Counted from the first letter of the stretch, positions 1 to 7,632 are shown. The stretch: 19,574 nucleotides of DNA from Mxb001 sp051007175 (GCA_051007175.1 JBPCSL010000091.1:1-19574); one strand, 5' to 3'. Numbers and translations are program-made. Notes: generated from the letters alone by a model not told the origin.

Positions 1-58
1 GACCCAATTTGCCCGTTACTAGAGTGACTCAGAGCGACTAAAGGGCAATAAGTCCGTT
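1..58. other. Window-edge intergenic segment with inverted repeats
   Basis: This short stretch lies downstream of the minus-strand hydrolase and is less GC-rich than the rest of the window. It holds TTGCCC (9-14) facing GGGCAA (43-48). It also holds CGACTAAA (35-42) facing TTTAGTCG (58-65), an 8-bp stem whose right arm overlaps the hydrolase stop codon. Neither stem is followed by a T-run on either strand, so a classical intrinsic terminator is not clear. No coding region is seen. Confidence 0.4.
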
Positions 59-913
59 TTAGTCGTCCGCGTCGGCATCCTCGCGCAGAGCCAGGGTCGT
101 GCTGATCTCGTGGACGACGCGACCGTCGACGGGCAGCGACAGGTGGCCGACGCCGCGCACCAGGACATTGCGCGCGCGCAGATCGGGGTGCTCGAGCCTC
201 CCGTGGGATTGTGGGATCACGAGTTGGTCGAGATCGGACCACAGCACCAGGAAGCGCGTCCGGCAGCCCGGCGCCGGCTCGGCCAACTCGGTGATGAGGT
301 CGCCGCCGATGCGCATCTGCCGCGCGACGGTGATCGGCACGAGGTGCGCGGGCAGGGTCCCCTGGTGCGGCGTGCCGAGGGTGACCAGCGTGTGCACCTG
401 CTCGTCGCCGCCGAGCCGCTGCACGAGGTAGCGACCGATGAGACCGCCCATCGAGTGGCCGACGACGTGCACCTGATCGTGTCCGGTCTCCTCGCATACG
501 TCCTGCACGAGATCGCCGAGTCGCATGGCCACGCCACGGATGTCATCGGTGAGCGCGTTGTAGTTCAGGGCGTACGTCGAGCCGAAACCGCGCTTGCGGA
601 GACCGCGCCGCAGCACCGTGAAGATCGAGCGGTTGTCGAAGGTGCCGTGCACCAGCACGATGGGCGTCCCCGCCGCTACGACGTCCCCGACGAGCAGCCC
701 CCGCTGGGCCGGCGGGAGGCCCTCGAGGGAGTGGCGCTCGTGCTCGAGCCGGACGCGCTCCTCCACCAGTCCCATGGGGTACATCGCGAGGTGGGTGGCG
801 ACCCAGGCGGTCTCGACGGCGAGGCCGCGGATGGCCGAGGGGGACAGCCAGGTGCGACCGGCACGGACCAGGGTCCGGGCCGGTCCCGGCTGCGCGTGCG
901 CCTCCGTCGCCAC
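59..913 (-). CDS. Alpha/beta hydrolase, lipase-like (284 aa)
   Basis: Predicted serine hydrolase of the alpha/beta-hydrolase fold, closest in look to lipase/PGAP1-like acyl-ester hydrolases. Visible features are the oxyanion-hole motif VLVHGT (86-91), the nucleophile elbow GHSMGG with Ser154, a likely acid Asp227 or Asp229 in the WSDLDQLV stretch, and His257 in GVGHLSL, giving a complete Ser-Asp-His triad. The segment after the elbow, TLVTLGTPHQGT (175-186), is typical of bacterial lipases acting on ester substrates. I see no signal peptide; a mildly hydrophobic stretch near residues 28-48 could be a membrane-associating helix. The GTG start is chosen because a TAACGT -10 box lies exactly 6 nt upstream. 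It is divergent from the cobalamin-binding gene with about 105 bp between. The substrate is unknown. Confidence 0.85.
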   Translation of the reverse strand: MATEAHAQPGPARTLVRAGRTWLSPSAIRGLAVETAWVATHLAMYPMGLVEERVRLEHERHSLEGLPPAQRGLLVGDVVAAGTPIVLVHGTFDNRSIFTVLRRGLRKRGFGSTYALNYNALTDDIRGVAMRLGDLVQDVCEETGHDQVHVVGHSMGGLIGRYLVQRLGGDEQVHTLVTLGTPHQGTLPAHLVPITVARQMRIGGDLITELAEPAPGCRTRFLVLWSDLDQLVIPQSHGRLEHPDLRARNVLVRGVGHLSLPVDGRVVHEISTTLALREDADADD

Positions 914-919
914 GCCCCG

Positions 920-925
920 ACGTTA
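920..925 (-). promoter_or_regulatory. -10 box of hydrolase gene (leaderless)
   Basis: TAACGT on the minus strand matches the actinobacterial TAnnnT -10 pattern and ends 6 nt before the GTG start codon, so transcription would begin at or next to the start codon. No clear -35 element is seen. Confidence 0.5.
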
Positions 926-985
926 GCCCGGGGGCGCCGGCGTCGTCGCGGCCAGCCTGCGGTCGGTGTGTCGGCCGCGCACGCC

Positions 986-991
986 TACCCT
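986..991 (+). promoter_or_regulatory. -10 box of cobalamin-binding gene
   Basis: TACCCT fits TAnnnT. Transcription would start near 998, giving a leader of about 20 nt that contains the ribosome binding site AGAGGAG (1007-1013), 5 nt before the ATG at 1019. Confidence 0.45.
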
Positions 992-1018
992 GGAGCTGAA
1001 GTGTCGAGAGGAGTCCCC

Positions 1019-1420
1019 ATGGCAAGCCCTCTGCGGGTGGTGGTGGCCAAGCCCGGGCTGGACGGTCACGACCGGGGGGCCAAGGTCGTCGCGCGGGCCC
1101 TGCGCGACGCGGGGATCGAGGTCATCTACACGGGCCTCCACCAGACCCCGGCCCAGATCGCCGAGGCGGCCATCCAGGAGGACGCGGACGCCATCGGCGT
1201 CTCTGTCCTCTCGGGCGCTCACCTGGTCCTCTTCGAGGAGTTGATGGGCGAGCTGCGGGCGCGCGGAGCCGAGGACATCGTGGTCTTCGGCGGCGGCATC
1301 ATCCCGGCTGACGATGTCCCTGCCCTCACGGACATGGGCGTGGCGCGGATCTTCGGGCCGGGGACCCCCATGCAGGAGATCGTGGACTGGGTGACCGGCC
1401 ACGTCGGGGTGCGCGCCTGA
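1019..1420 (+). CDS. Stand-alone cobalamin (B12)-binding protein, methylmalonyl-CoA mutase small-subunit type (133 aa)
   Basis: A free-standing B12-binding Rossmann domain like the C-terminal domain of methylmalonyl-CoA mutase. The base-off/His-on signature D-x-H-x-x-G is present as Asp15, His17 and Gly20 (LDGHDRG), with His17 the expected lower axial ligand of cobalt. The SVLSGAH loop and the FGGGIIP loop that line the nucleotide tail follow in the usual order. Length matches the small subunit of split adenosylcobalamin mutases. The open frame extends far upstream, but the ATG at 1019 with its strong AGAGGAG site fixes the start, and the upstream part is antisense to the hydrolase. No catalytic mutase subunit is in the window. 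It lies 88 bp upstream of sucC, in the same direction; mutase would make succinyl-CoA, the SucCD substrate, so a metabolic link is plausible but inferred. Confidence 0.88.
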   Translation: MASPLRVVVAKPGLDGHDRGAKVVARALRDAGIEVIYTGLHQTPAQIAEAAIQEDADAIGVSVLSGAHLVLFEELMGELRARGAEDIVVFGGGIIPADDVPALTDMGVARIFGPGTPMQEIVDWVTGHVGVRA

Positions 1421-1467
1421 GATCACGCGGCCGCGGACCCTGGGCCTGTGGCGCGTCCCCGCGTCAG

Positions 1468-1473
1468 TAGGCT
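1468..1473 (+). promoter_or_regulatory. -10 box of sucCD
   Basis: TAGGCT, identical to the purN -10. The predicted start near 1480 gives a leader of roughly 28 nt. The Shine-Dalgarno AAGGAA (1497-1502) precedes the GTG at 1509 and supports that start. Confidence 0.5.
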
Positions 1474-1508
1474 CCCGAGCGTTAACCCCGCGTCCGAAGG
1501 AACTGCCC

Positions 1509-2687
1509 GTGGACCTCTATGAGTACCAGGCCAAGCACCTCTTCGACATGCACGGCGTTCCCGTCACCGCGGGCGAGGTGTGCACCACCCCCGAGGCTGC
1601 GCACGAGGCGGCCCGCAAGATCGGCTCTGCCGTCGTGGTGAAGGCGCAGGTGAAAACGGGTGGCCGCGGCAAGGCCGGCGGGGTGAAGCTCGCGGGCCAT
1701 CCCGACGAGGCACAGGCCCGCGCGCAGGACATCCTCGGCCTCGACATCAAGGGCCATGTCGTACGCCGTGTCCTGGTGACCGAGGCGACGGACATCGCGG
1801 AGGAGTACTACGTCTCCTTCCTTCTCGACCGTGCCAATCGTGCATTCCTCGCGATGGCCAGCGTCGAGGGCGGTGTCGACATCGAGGAAGTGGCCGCCAC
1901 GAGGCCCGAGGCACTGGCCCTCATCCGGATCGACGCTCTCGACGGCGTCGACGAGGCCAAGGCACGTGAGATCGCCGAGGCTGCGGCGTTCCCAACGCAG
2001 ATTCAGGCCGAGGTCGCGCGCATCCTGGTCCTGCTGTGGAAGGTGATGGTCGAGGAGGACGCGACCCTGGTCGAGGTCAACCCGCTGGTGCTCTCGGAGG
2101 ACGGCCGCGTGCTGGCACTCGACGGCAAGGTGACCCTCGACGACAACGCCAACTACCGCCATGCGTCCCATGCGGATCTCGTGGACCGCGAGGCGACCGA
2201 CCCCATCGAGCTGCGCGCTCAGGAGTTCGACCTCAACTACGTGAAGCTCGACGGTGAGGTGGGCATCATCGGCAATGGCGCCGGCCTCGTCATGAGCACC
2301 CTCGACGTCGTTGCCTACGCGGGGGAGGAGTTCGGGGGTGTCCGGCCCGCCAACTTCCTCGACATCGGCGGCGGGGCAAGCGCGGCCGTGATGTCCAACG
2401 GCCTCGACATCGTGCTCAACGATCCCGACGTGCGCGCGGTCTTCGTCAACGTCTTCGGAGGCATTACCTCCTGCGATGCCGTGGCCAACGGCATCGTGCA
2501 GGCCGTCGGCGCGCTCGCGGAGCGCGGGATGCCCGTGACCAAGCCCATCGTGTGCCGCATTGACGGCAACAACGCCGTGGAGGGACGTCGGATCCTCGCG
2601 GAGTTCGGCCATCCCCTCGTGGAGATGGTGGAGACCATGGATGACGCGGCCCGTCGCGTCGCCGAGCTCGCAGGGAGCGCATCATGA
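1509..2687 (+). CDS. sucC: Succinyl-CoA synthetase (ADP/GDP-forming) beta subunit
   Basis: Beta subunit of succinyl-CoA ligase, which interconverts succinyl-CoA and succinate with substrate-level phosphorylation in the TCA cycle; it carries the nucleotide-binding and succinate sites. The 392-aa length is normal for the family. The N-terminal ATP-grasp domain opens with MDLYEYQAKHLF and contains the nucleotide-binding stretch VVKAQVKTGGRGKAGGV and the metal-site segment EVNPLV. The C-terminal ligase domain shows GNGAGLVMSTLD, NFLDIGGGA and FVNVFGGI. The GTG start is supported by AAGGAA 6 nt upstream and by alignment of the conserved N-terminus. The stop codon overlaps the sucD ATG (ATGA), so the two subunits are translationally coupled, as expected for an obligate complex. 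Nucleotide preference cannot be judged by eye. Confidence 0.97.
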   Translation: MDLYEYQAKHLFDMHGVPVTAGEVCTTPEAAHEAARKIGSAVVVKAQVKTGGRGKAGGVKLAGHPDEAQARAQDILGLDIKGHVVRRVLVTEATDIAEEYYVSFLLDRANRAFLAMASVEGGVDIEEVAATRPEALALIRIDALDGVDEAKAREIAEAAAFPTQIQAEVARILVLLWKVMVEEDATLVEVNPLVLSEDGRVLALDGKVTLDDNANYRHASHADLVDREATDPIELRAQEFDLNYVKLDGEVGIIGNGAGLVMSTLDVVAYAGEEFGGVRPANFLDIGGGASAAVMSNGLDIVLNDPDVRAVFVNVFGGITSCDAVANGIVQAVGALAERGMPVTKPIVCRIDGNNAVEGRRILAEFGHPLVEMVETMDDAARRVAELAGSAS

Positions 2688-3553
2688 CGATCTGGCTCGA
2701 TGCCGACAGCCGCATCCTCGTCCAGGGGATGACGGGCTCGGAGGGGACCAAGCACACCCGCCGCATGATCGCGAGTGGCGCGCAGGTCGTCGCGGGCGTC
2801 ACCCCGGGCAAGGGCGGACAGTCAGTCGACGGCATTCCCGTCTTCAACGACGTCCGTGAGGCCGTCGTGGCCACCGGCGCCAATGTCTCGGTGGTCTTCG
2901 TCCCGCCGCGCTTCACGCGCGGGGCCGTCGAAGAGGCCGTCGACGCCGAGGTGCCACTGTGCGTCGTCATCACCGAAGGCGTGCCGGTCCATGACACCGC
3001 GCGCTTCTTCCAGTACGCGCAGAACGCGGGCACAACGCGCATCATCGGCCCCAACTGCCCGGGGATCATCTCGCCCGGACAGTCCAACGCGGGCATCATC
3101 CCCGCGGACATCACCGGGCCTGGCCCGATCGGCCTGGTGTCCAAGTCGGGCACGCTGACCTACCAGATGATGTACGAGCTCAGCGACATCGGCTTCTCGA
3201 CCTGCGTGGGCATCGGCGGCGACCCCATCATCGGGACCACCCACATCGACTGCCTCGCCGCATTCCAGGCTGACCCGGCCACGCAGGCGATCGTCATGAT
3301 CGGCGAGATCGGCGGGGATGCCGAGGAGCGCGCCGCGGCATACATCGCCGAGCACGTCACCAAGCCGGTCGTCGGCTATGTCGCGGGCTTCACGGCCCCC
3401 GAGGGCAAGACGATGGGCCACGCGGGCGCCATCGTGTCCGGATCCTCCGGCACGGCCGCGGCCAAGAAAGAGGCCCTCGAGGCGGTCGGCGTGCGAGTGG
3501 GGCAGACACCCAGTGAGACGGCGCGCCTCATGCGCGCGATTCTGCGCGGCTGA
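2684..3553 (+). CDS. sucD: Succinyl-CoA synthetase alpha subunit
   Basis: Alpha subunit of succinyl-CoA ligase; it binds CoA in an N-terminal Rossmann domain and carries the histidine that is phosphorylated during catalysis. The CoA-binding start reads ILVQGMTGSEGTKHT, followed by GVTPGKGG and PNCPGIISPG. The active-site histidine is in MGHAGAIVSG near residue 246. The 289-aa length is normal. It starts inside the sucC stop (ATGA overlap). After the stop comes a short GC-rich tandem repeat and then the promoter-like sequence of the next membrane-protein gene. Confidence 0.97.
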   Translation: MTIWLDADSRILVQGMTGSEGTKHTRRMIASGAQVVAGVTPGKGGQSVDGIPVFNDVREAVVATGANVSVVFVPPRFTRGAVEEAVDAEVPLCVVITEGVPVHDTARFFQYAQNAGTTRIIGPNCPGIISPGQSNAGIIPADITGPGPIGLVSKSGTLTYQMMYELSDIGFSTCVGIGGDPIIGTTHIDCLAAFQADPATQAIVMIGEIGGDAEERAAAYIAEHVTKPVVGYVAGFTAPEGKTMGHAGAIVSGSSGTAAAKKEALEAVGVRVGQTPSETARLMRAILRG

Positions 3554-3558
3554 CCCGC

Positions 3559-3596
3559 GCCCGCGCGGCTGGGCCGTGCCCGCGCGGCTGGGCCGT
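3559..3596. repeat. Perfect 19-bp tandem duplication after sucD
   Basis: The unit GCCCGCGCGGCTGGGCCGT occurs twice head to tail (3559-3577 and 3578-3596). Degenerate copies flank it: 3540-3558 covers the sucD stop (about 13 of 19 bases match) and a partial one begins at 3597. Each unit contains GCCC facing GGGC, a weak 4-bp stem. It may be a slippage product or part of a transcript end; function is unknown. Confidence 0.75.
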
Positions 3597-3659
3597 GCGA
3601 ACACGGCTGAGTCACGAGTGACGGGCGTGCCGTTCCCGCGATCGGTCGCGCCCGGCTGC

Positions 3660-3665
3660 GAGGCT
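3660..3665 (+). promoter_or_regulatory. Candidate -10 box of the DUF6350 gene (leaderless)
   Basis: GAGGCT differs from TAGGCT only in the first base and ends exactly 6 nt before the GTG at 3672, the same geometry as the purN and xth promoters. The first-base mismatch makes it weaker evidence. Confidence 0.35.
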
Positions 3666-3671
3666 TGGGCG

Positions 3672-4874
3672 GTGAGCCTTGATGTGAGTCGCGGGCGCAG
3701 CGGCCGAGCCGCGTCGCCGAGCTCGCGGCCGTCGGAGCAGGGCCAGCCCCTGCCCCTCCTCGTGGCAGGCGGGCTCGCGGGCGCCACGGCCGCAGCCCTC
3801 TCCGTGATGACGCTCGGCGCCATTGCCCTGGTCGCCTGGATGCTGTCGCCGGGGGCTCCCCTGGAGTGGTCGGCCATGCTCGCGGCCGCGGCCGGCGGAT
3901 ACCTGACAGGCCAGGGCATCCCCGTGGAGGTCGATGGCACCACGCTGAGCCTGGCGCCCCTCGGATTCGGCTTGCTGAGCGCCGCCCTGGTCTACCTCGC
4001 GGCCCGCTGGGCCGCGGGCGCCTCGGCGGCCGCCCGAGTCGGCGAGGGCATCTCCGTCGCCGTGAGCTGCGCGCTCGGCTTCGGCGTCGTCAACGCGATG
4101 GTCGCGGTCCTCTCGCGACAACTGGGCGCCTCCCCGGCGGTGGCCCTGCTCGTAGGGCTCGCGCTCGCGCTGGTCGTCGCCGGCATCGCCGTTGCGCGAG
4201 CCATCGATGTCGGGCCGGGCGAGCGCATGCCGCTCGTCGTGCGCGACAGTCTCGCCGGTGGGGTTGCGGGGGTGGCCCTGCTGCTGGCTGCGGGCGGCCT
4301 CGCGGTTCTGTCGGCGCTCCTGCTGCACCTCGCCGATATCGGCCTCCTCCTCGGCGAGCTCCATCTCGACCTCGCTGGCGCGGTGCTGCTGACGGTCTTG
4401 TCGCTGGCCTACCTCCCGGTCGCCGTGATCTGGGGCGCCGCCTACATCGTCGGGCCTGGCTTCTCCATCGCATCCGACAGCGTCATCGCGCCCCTGTCGG
4501 ATGCGGCGCCCTCGACTCTGCCGGGGCTGCCCATGCTGGCAGCGCTGCCGGGGGAGGCGCCCGCCTTCGGGATCGCGCTCCCGGTCGTGGCCGTCGGGGC
4601 AGGCGCGGTGGTCGGCTGGCTGCTGCGACGGCGGGGCTATCACGGCACTGCCGGCATCGTCCCGGCTCTCGCGTCGGCGGCGGTCGCGGGAGTCGTCATG
4701 GCGATCCTGGCGCGCGCGGCCTCCGGTGGCCTGGGCGCGGAGCGCCTGGCGGCCGTGGGCCCGTCGCCCCTGCTCGTCGGACTCATGGCGGCCGGGCTCA
4801 TCGCCCTGGGAGCCCTCGCCGTCGTGCCGTGGTCGCGCGTCACCACTCCCGCAGGGGCGGAAGAGCATGAGTAG
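3672..4874 (+). CDS. DUF6350 polytopic membrane protein, PerM-like (400 aa)
   Basis: A very hydrophobic integral membrane protein with roughly eight to ten predicted membrane segments after a polar N-terminal tail of about 28 residues. Composition, length and position between sucCD and purNH match the actinobacterial DUF6350 family that includes Mycobacterium tuberculosis PerM (Rv0955), a membrane protein tied to cell division and persistence; this assignment is from memory of the family and gene order, not an alignment. The open frame runs back into sucD, but the GTG at 3672 fits best because it follows sucD, lies 6 nt after a -10-like GAGGCT, and gives the start SLDVSRGRSG. Its last 8 nt overlap the next gene. 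A role in the divisome is inferred only. Confidence 0.7.
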   Translation: MSLDVSRGRSGRAASPSSRPSEQGQPLPLLVAGGLAGATAAALSVMTLGAIALVAWMLSPGAPLEWSAMLAAAAGGYLTGQGIPVEVDGTTLSLAPLGFGLLSAALVYLAARWAAGASAAARVGEGISVAVSCALGFGVVNAMVAVLSRQLGASPAVALLVGLALALVVAGIAVARAIDVGPGERMPLVVRDSLAGGVAGVALLLAAGGLAVLSALLLHLADIGLLLGELHLDLAGAVLLTVLSLAYLPVAVIWGAAYIVGPGFSIASDSVIAPLSDAAPSTLPGLPMLAALPGEAPAFGIALPVVAVGAGAVVGWLLRRRGYHGTAGIVPALASAAVAGVVMAILARAASGGLGAERLAAVGPSPLLVGLMAAGLIALGALAVVPWSRVTTPAGAEEHE

Positions 4875-5433
4875 CGCAACCCGCTCCGCGCCGCGGCGTC
4901 GGGCGTCCGCTCCGGAGAGCGCGCCGCGGCTGATCCTCGCGCCACTCTCCCTCCGGGTGGCGGGAGCCACCCTCGATCTCGTGCTCCTGCTCGTTGTCTC
5001 GGGAGTGATCAGCGCGGCACTGCTGCACGCCGCGCCGGGCACGACGCAGGTTCGCATCGACGCATCCGGCACCCGCAGCGCCGTGGCCATCACGGGCCAA
5101 CCGACATGGATTCCGCTGGCAGTCTTCGCCGTCGTCACCGCGCTGTACGTCGTACCGCTCATGGCGATCTGGGGCCGCACCCTCGGCGGTTGGTGCTTCG
5201 GCCTCCGGTGCGCGCGCAGCGATACCGGCGGCGCCCCCGGGTGGGGCGTGTCCATGCGGAGGTGGCTGCTGCTCTACGGCGCAGCCAGTGCGGTGGGATT
5301 CCTGCCGGTGGTCGGCGGTTTCGCCTGGCTCATCACCCTTGTGGTCGGCCTCTCGCCTGCCTGGGACCGCTCGGGACGCCTGCGCGGCTACGCCGATCGC
5401 TTCGCCGGCGACATCGTGGTGCGCACCCGCTGA
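4867..5433 (+). CDS. RDD-family membrane protein (188 aa)
   Basis: A small integral membrane protein with an Arg/Ala-rich cytoplasmic N-terminus and three hydrophobic regions (about 34-54, 82-101 and a longer one 134-163). Family features are Arg30 and Asp37 in RVAGATLDLVLLL, the GRTLGGWCFGLR loop (103-114), RRWLL (131-135), and the C-terminal AWDRSGRLRGYADRFAGDIVV region with the conserved Asp177. RDD proteins are membrane proteins of mostly unknown function; some have been linked to ion transport. The ATG at 4867 has GGAAGAG just upstream and overlaps the end of the DUF6350 gene by 8 nt, so the two are probably co-translated and may act together. Confidence 0.75.
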   Translation: MSSATRSAPRRRASAPESAPRLILAPLSLRVAGATLDLVLLLVVSGVISAALLHAAPGTTQVRIDASGTRSAVAITGQPTWIPLAVFAVVTALYVVPLMAIWGRTLGGWCFGLRCARSDTGGAPGWGVSMRRWLLLYGAASAVGFLPVVGGFAWLITLVVGLSPAWDRSGRLRGYADRFAGDIVVRTR

Positions 5434-5444
5434 CCCGTCGCCAC

Positions 5445-5450
5445 TAGGCT
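5445..5450 (+). promoter_or_regulatory. -10 box of purN (leaderless)
   Basis: TAGGCT is followed by exactly 6 nt and then the GTG start of purN. The region before the GTG has no Shine-Dalgarno. This is the cleanest leaderless promoter in the window. Confidence 0.6.
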
Positions 5451-5456
5451 CGCCGC

Positions 5457-6053
5457 GTGGTCTCGCGCGTGGTCGTCCTCGTCTCCGGTGGCGGCACGAA
5501 CCTCCAGGCACTTCTCGATGCGGGCCAAAGCGCCTACGCGATCGTGGGCGTGGCTGCCGACCGGCCGGATGCCCTGGGCCTCGAGCGGGCACGGCAGCGC
5601 GGCATCCCGACGGCGGTCGTCGAGCCGGAGGATTTCGCCGATCGTCGCGCATGGGATGCGGGCCTTGCGGCGGCCGTGGCCGCGTGGAGCCCCGACTGGG
5701 TCGTGTGCGCGGGTTTCATGCGCATCCTCGGGACAACATTCCTGGAGTCCTTCCCGCTGCGCGTGGTGAATACGCACCCGGCCCTGCTGCCCTCCTTCCC
5801 CGGCGCTCACGGCGTGCGGGATGCACTCGCCTACGGAGTGCGCGTGACCGGCTGCACGGTCCATCTCGTCGACGCGGGCGTCGACACCGGCCCCGTCCTG
5901 GCCCAGCGCGCGGTCGAGATACTCGCGGACGACGACGAAGTCTCCCTGCACGAGCGCATCAAGGCCGAGGAGCGCGAGCTCCTCGTGGAGGTCATCACCC
6001 GGCTGTGCGCGTACGGTTGCACTGTCGACGGCAGGAAGGCGAGCATCCCGTGA
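5457..6053 (+). CDS. purN: Phosphoribosylglycinamide formyltransferase
   Basis: Transfers a formyl group from 10-formyltetrahydrofolate to glycinamide ribonucleotide, the third step of IMP synthesis. The phosphate-binding N-terminus is VVVLVSGGGTNLQALL. The catalytic residues are all visible: Asn104 and His106 in NTHPALLP, and Asp142 in DAGVDTGP. The 198-aa length is normal for the folate-dependent monofunctional enzyme. The GTG start at 5457 is supported by the -10 geometry and the conserved N-terminus. The stop codon overlaps the purH GTG (GTGA), so purN and purH form a translationally coupled pair. FolD, encoded 2.6 kb downstream, makes its cofactor. Confidence 0.97.
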   Translation: MVSRVVVLVSGGGTNLQALLDAGQSAYAIVGVAADRPDALGLERARQRGIPTAVVEPEDFADRRAWDAGLAAAVAAWSPDWVVCAGFMRILGTTFLESFPLRVVNTHPALLPSFPGAHGVRDALAYGVRVTGCTVHLVDAGVDTGPVLAQRAVEILADDDEVSLHERIKAEERELLVEVITRLCAYGCTVDGRKASIP

Positions 6054-7624
6054 CCGACGTAAGCGAACGCCGCCCCATCAGGCGGGCCCTGGTGTCCGTC
6101 TACGACAAGGCAGGCCTGGGAGATCTCGTCGCGGCACTGCACGGGGCCGGGGTGGAGATCGTGTCCACGGGAAGCACGGCAGCCCGCATCGAGGAGGCGG
6201 GCATCCCCGTGACCGCGGTCTCCGATCTCACCGGATTCCCCGAGTGCCTTGATGGCCGCGTCAAGACGCTGCACCCGAGGGTGCACGCCGGCATCCTGGC
6301 GGACCTGCGCCTGCCCGATCATGAGCGTCAACTGGCCGAGCTCGGCATCCCGCCCTTCGAGCTCGTCGTCGTCAACCTCTACCCCTTCGCGAGCACCGTC
6401 TTCTCCGGGGCGTCGCGCGACGACTGCATCGAGCAGATCGACATCGGCGGTCCCGCCATGGTGCGCGCATCAGCGAAGAACCACGCCAACGTCGCCATCG
6501 TGGTGTCGCCGGACTCCTACCCTGACGTCATCACGGCGCTCGGCGAGGGTGGCTTCACCCTGGAGCAGCGGCAGCGGCTTGCGGCCCAGGCCTTCGCCCA
6601 TACGGCGTCGTACGACATCGCCGTCGCGTCGTGGATGGGCAACGTCGTGGCACCGGATCCCACGGGAGAGGGCTTCCCATCCTGGATGGGACAGGCCTGG
6701 GAGCGGCGCCAGGTGCTGCGCTACGGCGAGAATCCCCACCAGCGCGCGGCGCTGTATGCGGCCGACTTCTCTGCCCCGGGCCTGGCGCGCGCGGAGCAGC
6801 TCCACGGCAAGGAGATGTCCTACAACAACTTCGTGGACGCCGATGCGGCCCGCCGGGCGGCGTACGACCACGGGGAGCCTGCCGTCGCGATCATCAAGCA
6901 TGCCAACCCCTGCGGCATCGCCGTGGGCTCCGATATCGCCGATGCCTATCGCAAGGCCTTCGACACCGATCCGGTGTCGGCGTTCGGCGGCGTGGTCGCG
7001 GCCAACAGGGCTGTCTCGGAGCAGATGGTCCGCGACATGGCCGACGTCTTCACCGAGGTGATCATCGCCCCTGACTTCGAGCCGGGCGCGCTCGCTCTCC
7101 TCCAGGAGAAGAAGAACGTCCGAGTTCTGAGGGCGGAGCCGCGGCCCGCGCGTGACTGGGTTGAGCTGCGCGCGATCAGCGGCGGCGTGCTCCTGCAGGC
7201 GGGCGACGATGTCGCAGCCGACGGCGATGACCCGGCCACCTGGCGCCTCGCTTGCGGCCAAGCCGTTGACGCGGCCACGATGGCCGATCTCGCCTTCGCC
7301 TGGCGGGCGGTGCGTGCACCGAAGTCGAACGCGATCCTCCTCGCCAAGGACGGCGCGGCCGTGGGCATCGGCATGGGCCAGGTCAATCGGGTCGATTCCG
7401 CGCGCCTCGCGGTCTCGCGTGCCGGCGAGGACCGTGCGCGCGGCGCGGTGGCCGCCTCCGACGCGTTCTTCCCCTTCCCGGACGGCCTCGAGGTGCTGCT
7501 GGAGGCGGGGGTGCGCGCGATCGTGCAGCCGGGCGGCTCGGTGCGCGACGACGAGGTCGTGCGCGTGGCCGATGCCTACGGCGCGGCCATGTACCTCACC
7601 GGCACTCGACACTTCTTCCACTGA
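6050..7624 (+). CDS. purH: Bifunctional AICAR transformylase / IMP cyclohydrolase
   Basis: Carries out the last two steps of IMP synthesis. The N-terminal MGS-like IMP cyclohydrolase domain (about 1-130) shows LVSVYDKAGL, STGSTA and KTLHPRVHAGIL. The AICAR transformylase domain follows with RYGENPHQ (224-231), the catalytic KHANPCG (283-289) and DPVSAFGG, and the protein ends in the typical GTRHFFH. The 524-aa length is normal. The frame is open far upstream, but the GTG at 6050 overlaps the purN stop, has AGGAAGG (6033-6039) about 10 nt before it, and gives the expected N-terminus. It uses the same 10-formyltetrahydrofolate pool as PurN. Confidence 0.97.
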   Translation: MTDVSERRPIRRALVSVYDKAGLGDLVAALHGAGVEIVSTGSTAARIEEAGIPVTAVSDLTGFPECLDGRVKTLHPRVHAGILADLRLPDHERQLAELGIPPFELVVVNLYPFASTVFSGASRDDCIEQIDIGGPAMVRASAKNHANVAIVVSPDSYPDVITALGEGGFTLEQRQRLAAQAFAHTASYDIAVASWMGNVVAPDPTGEGFPSWMGQAWERRQVLRYGENPHQRAALYAADFSAPGLARAEQLHGKEMSYNNFVDADAARRAAYDHGEPAVAIIKHANPCGIAVGSDIADAYRKAFDTDPVSAFGGVVAANRAVSEQMVRDMADVFTEVIIAPDFEPGALALLQEKKNVRVLRAEPRPARDWVELRAISGGVLLQAGDDVAADGDDPATWRLACGQAVDAATMADLAFAWRAVRAPKSNAILLAKDGAAVGIGMGQVNRVDSARLAVSRAGEDRARGAVAASDAFFPFPDGLEVLLEAGVRAIVQPGGSVRDDEVVRVADAYGAAMYLTGTRHFFH

Positions 7625-7632
7625 GAGACGGC

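Noticed and set aside
110..1018. Upstream extension of the cobalamin-binding protein to 436 residues
   Set aside because: The extension is antisense to a hydrolase with an intact catalytic triad and has no motif; the internal ATG at 1019 has a strong ribosome site and gives the family length.
3612..5255. 547-residue open frame on the minus strand across the DUF6350 and RDD genes
   Set aside because: It is rich in Arg, Gly, Asp and His with no recognisable motif, typical of an antisense shadow in high-GC DNA. The plus-strand frames have membrane-protein patterns and proper starts.
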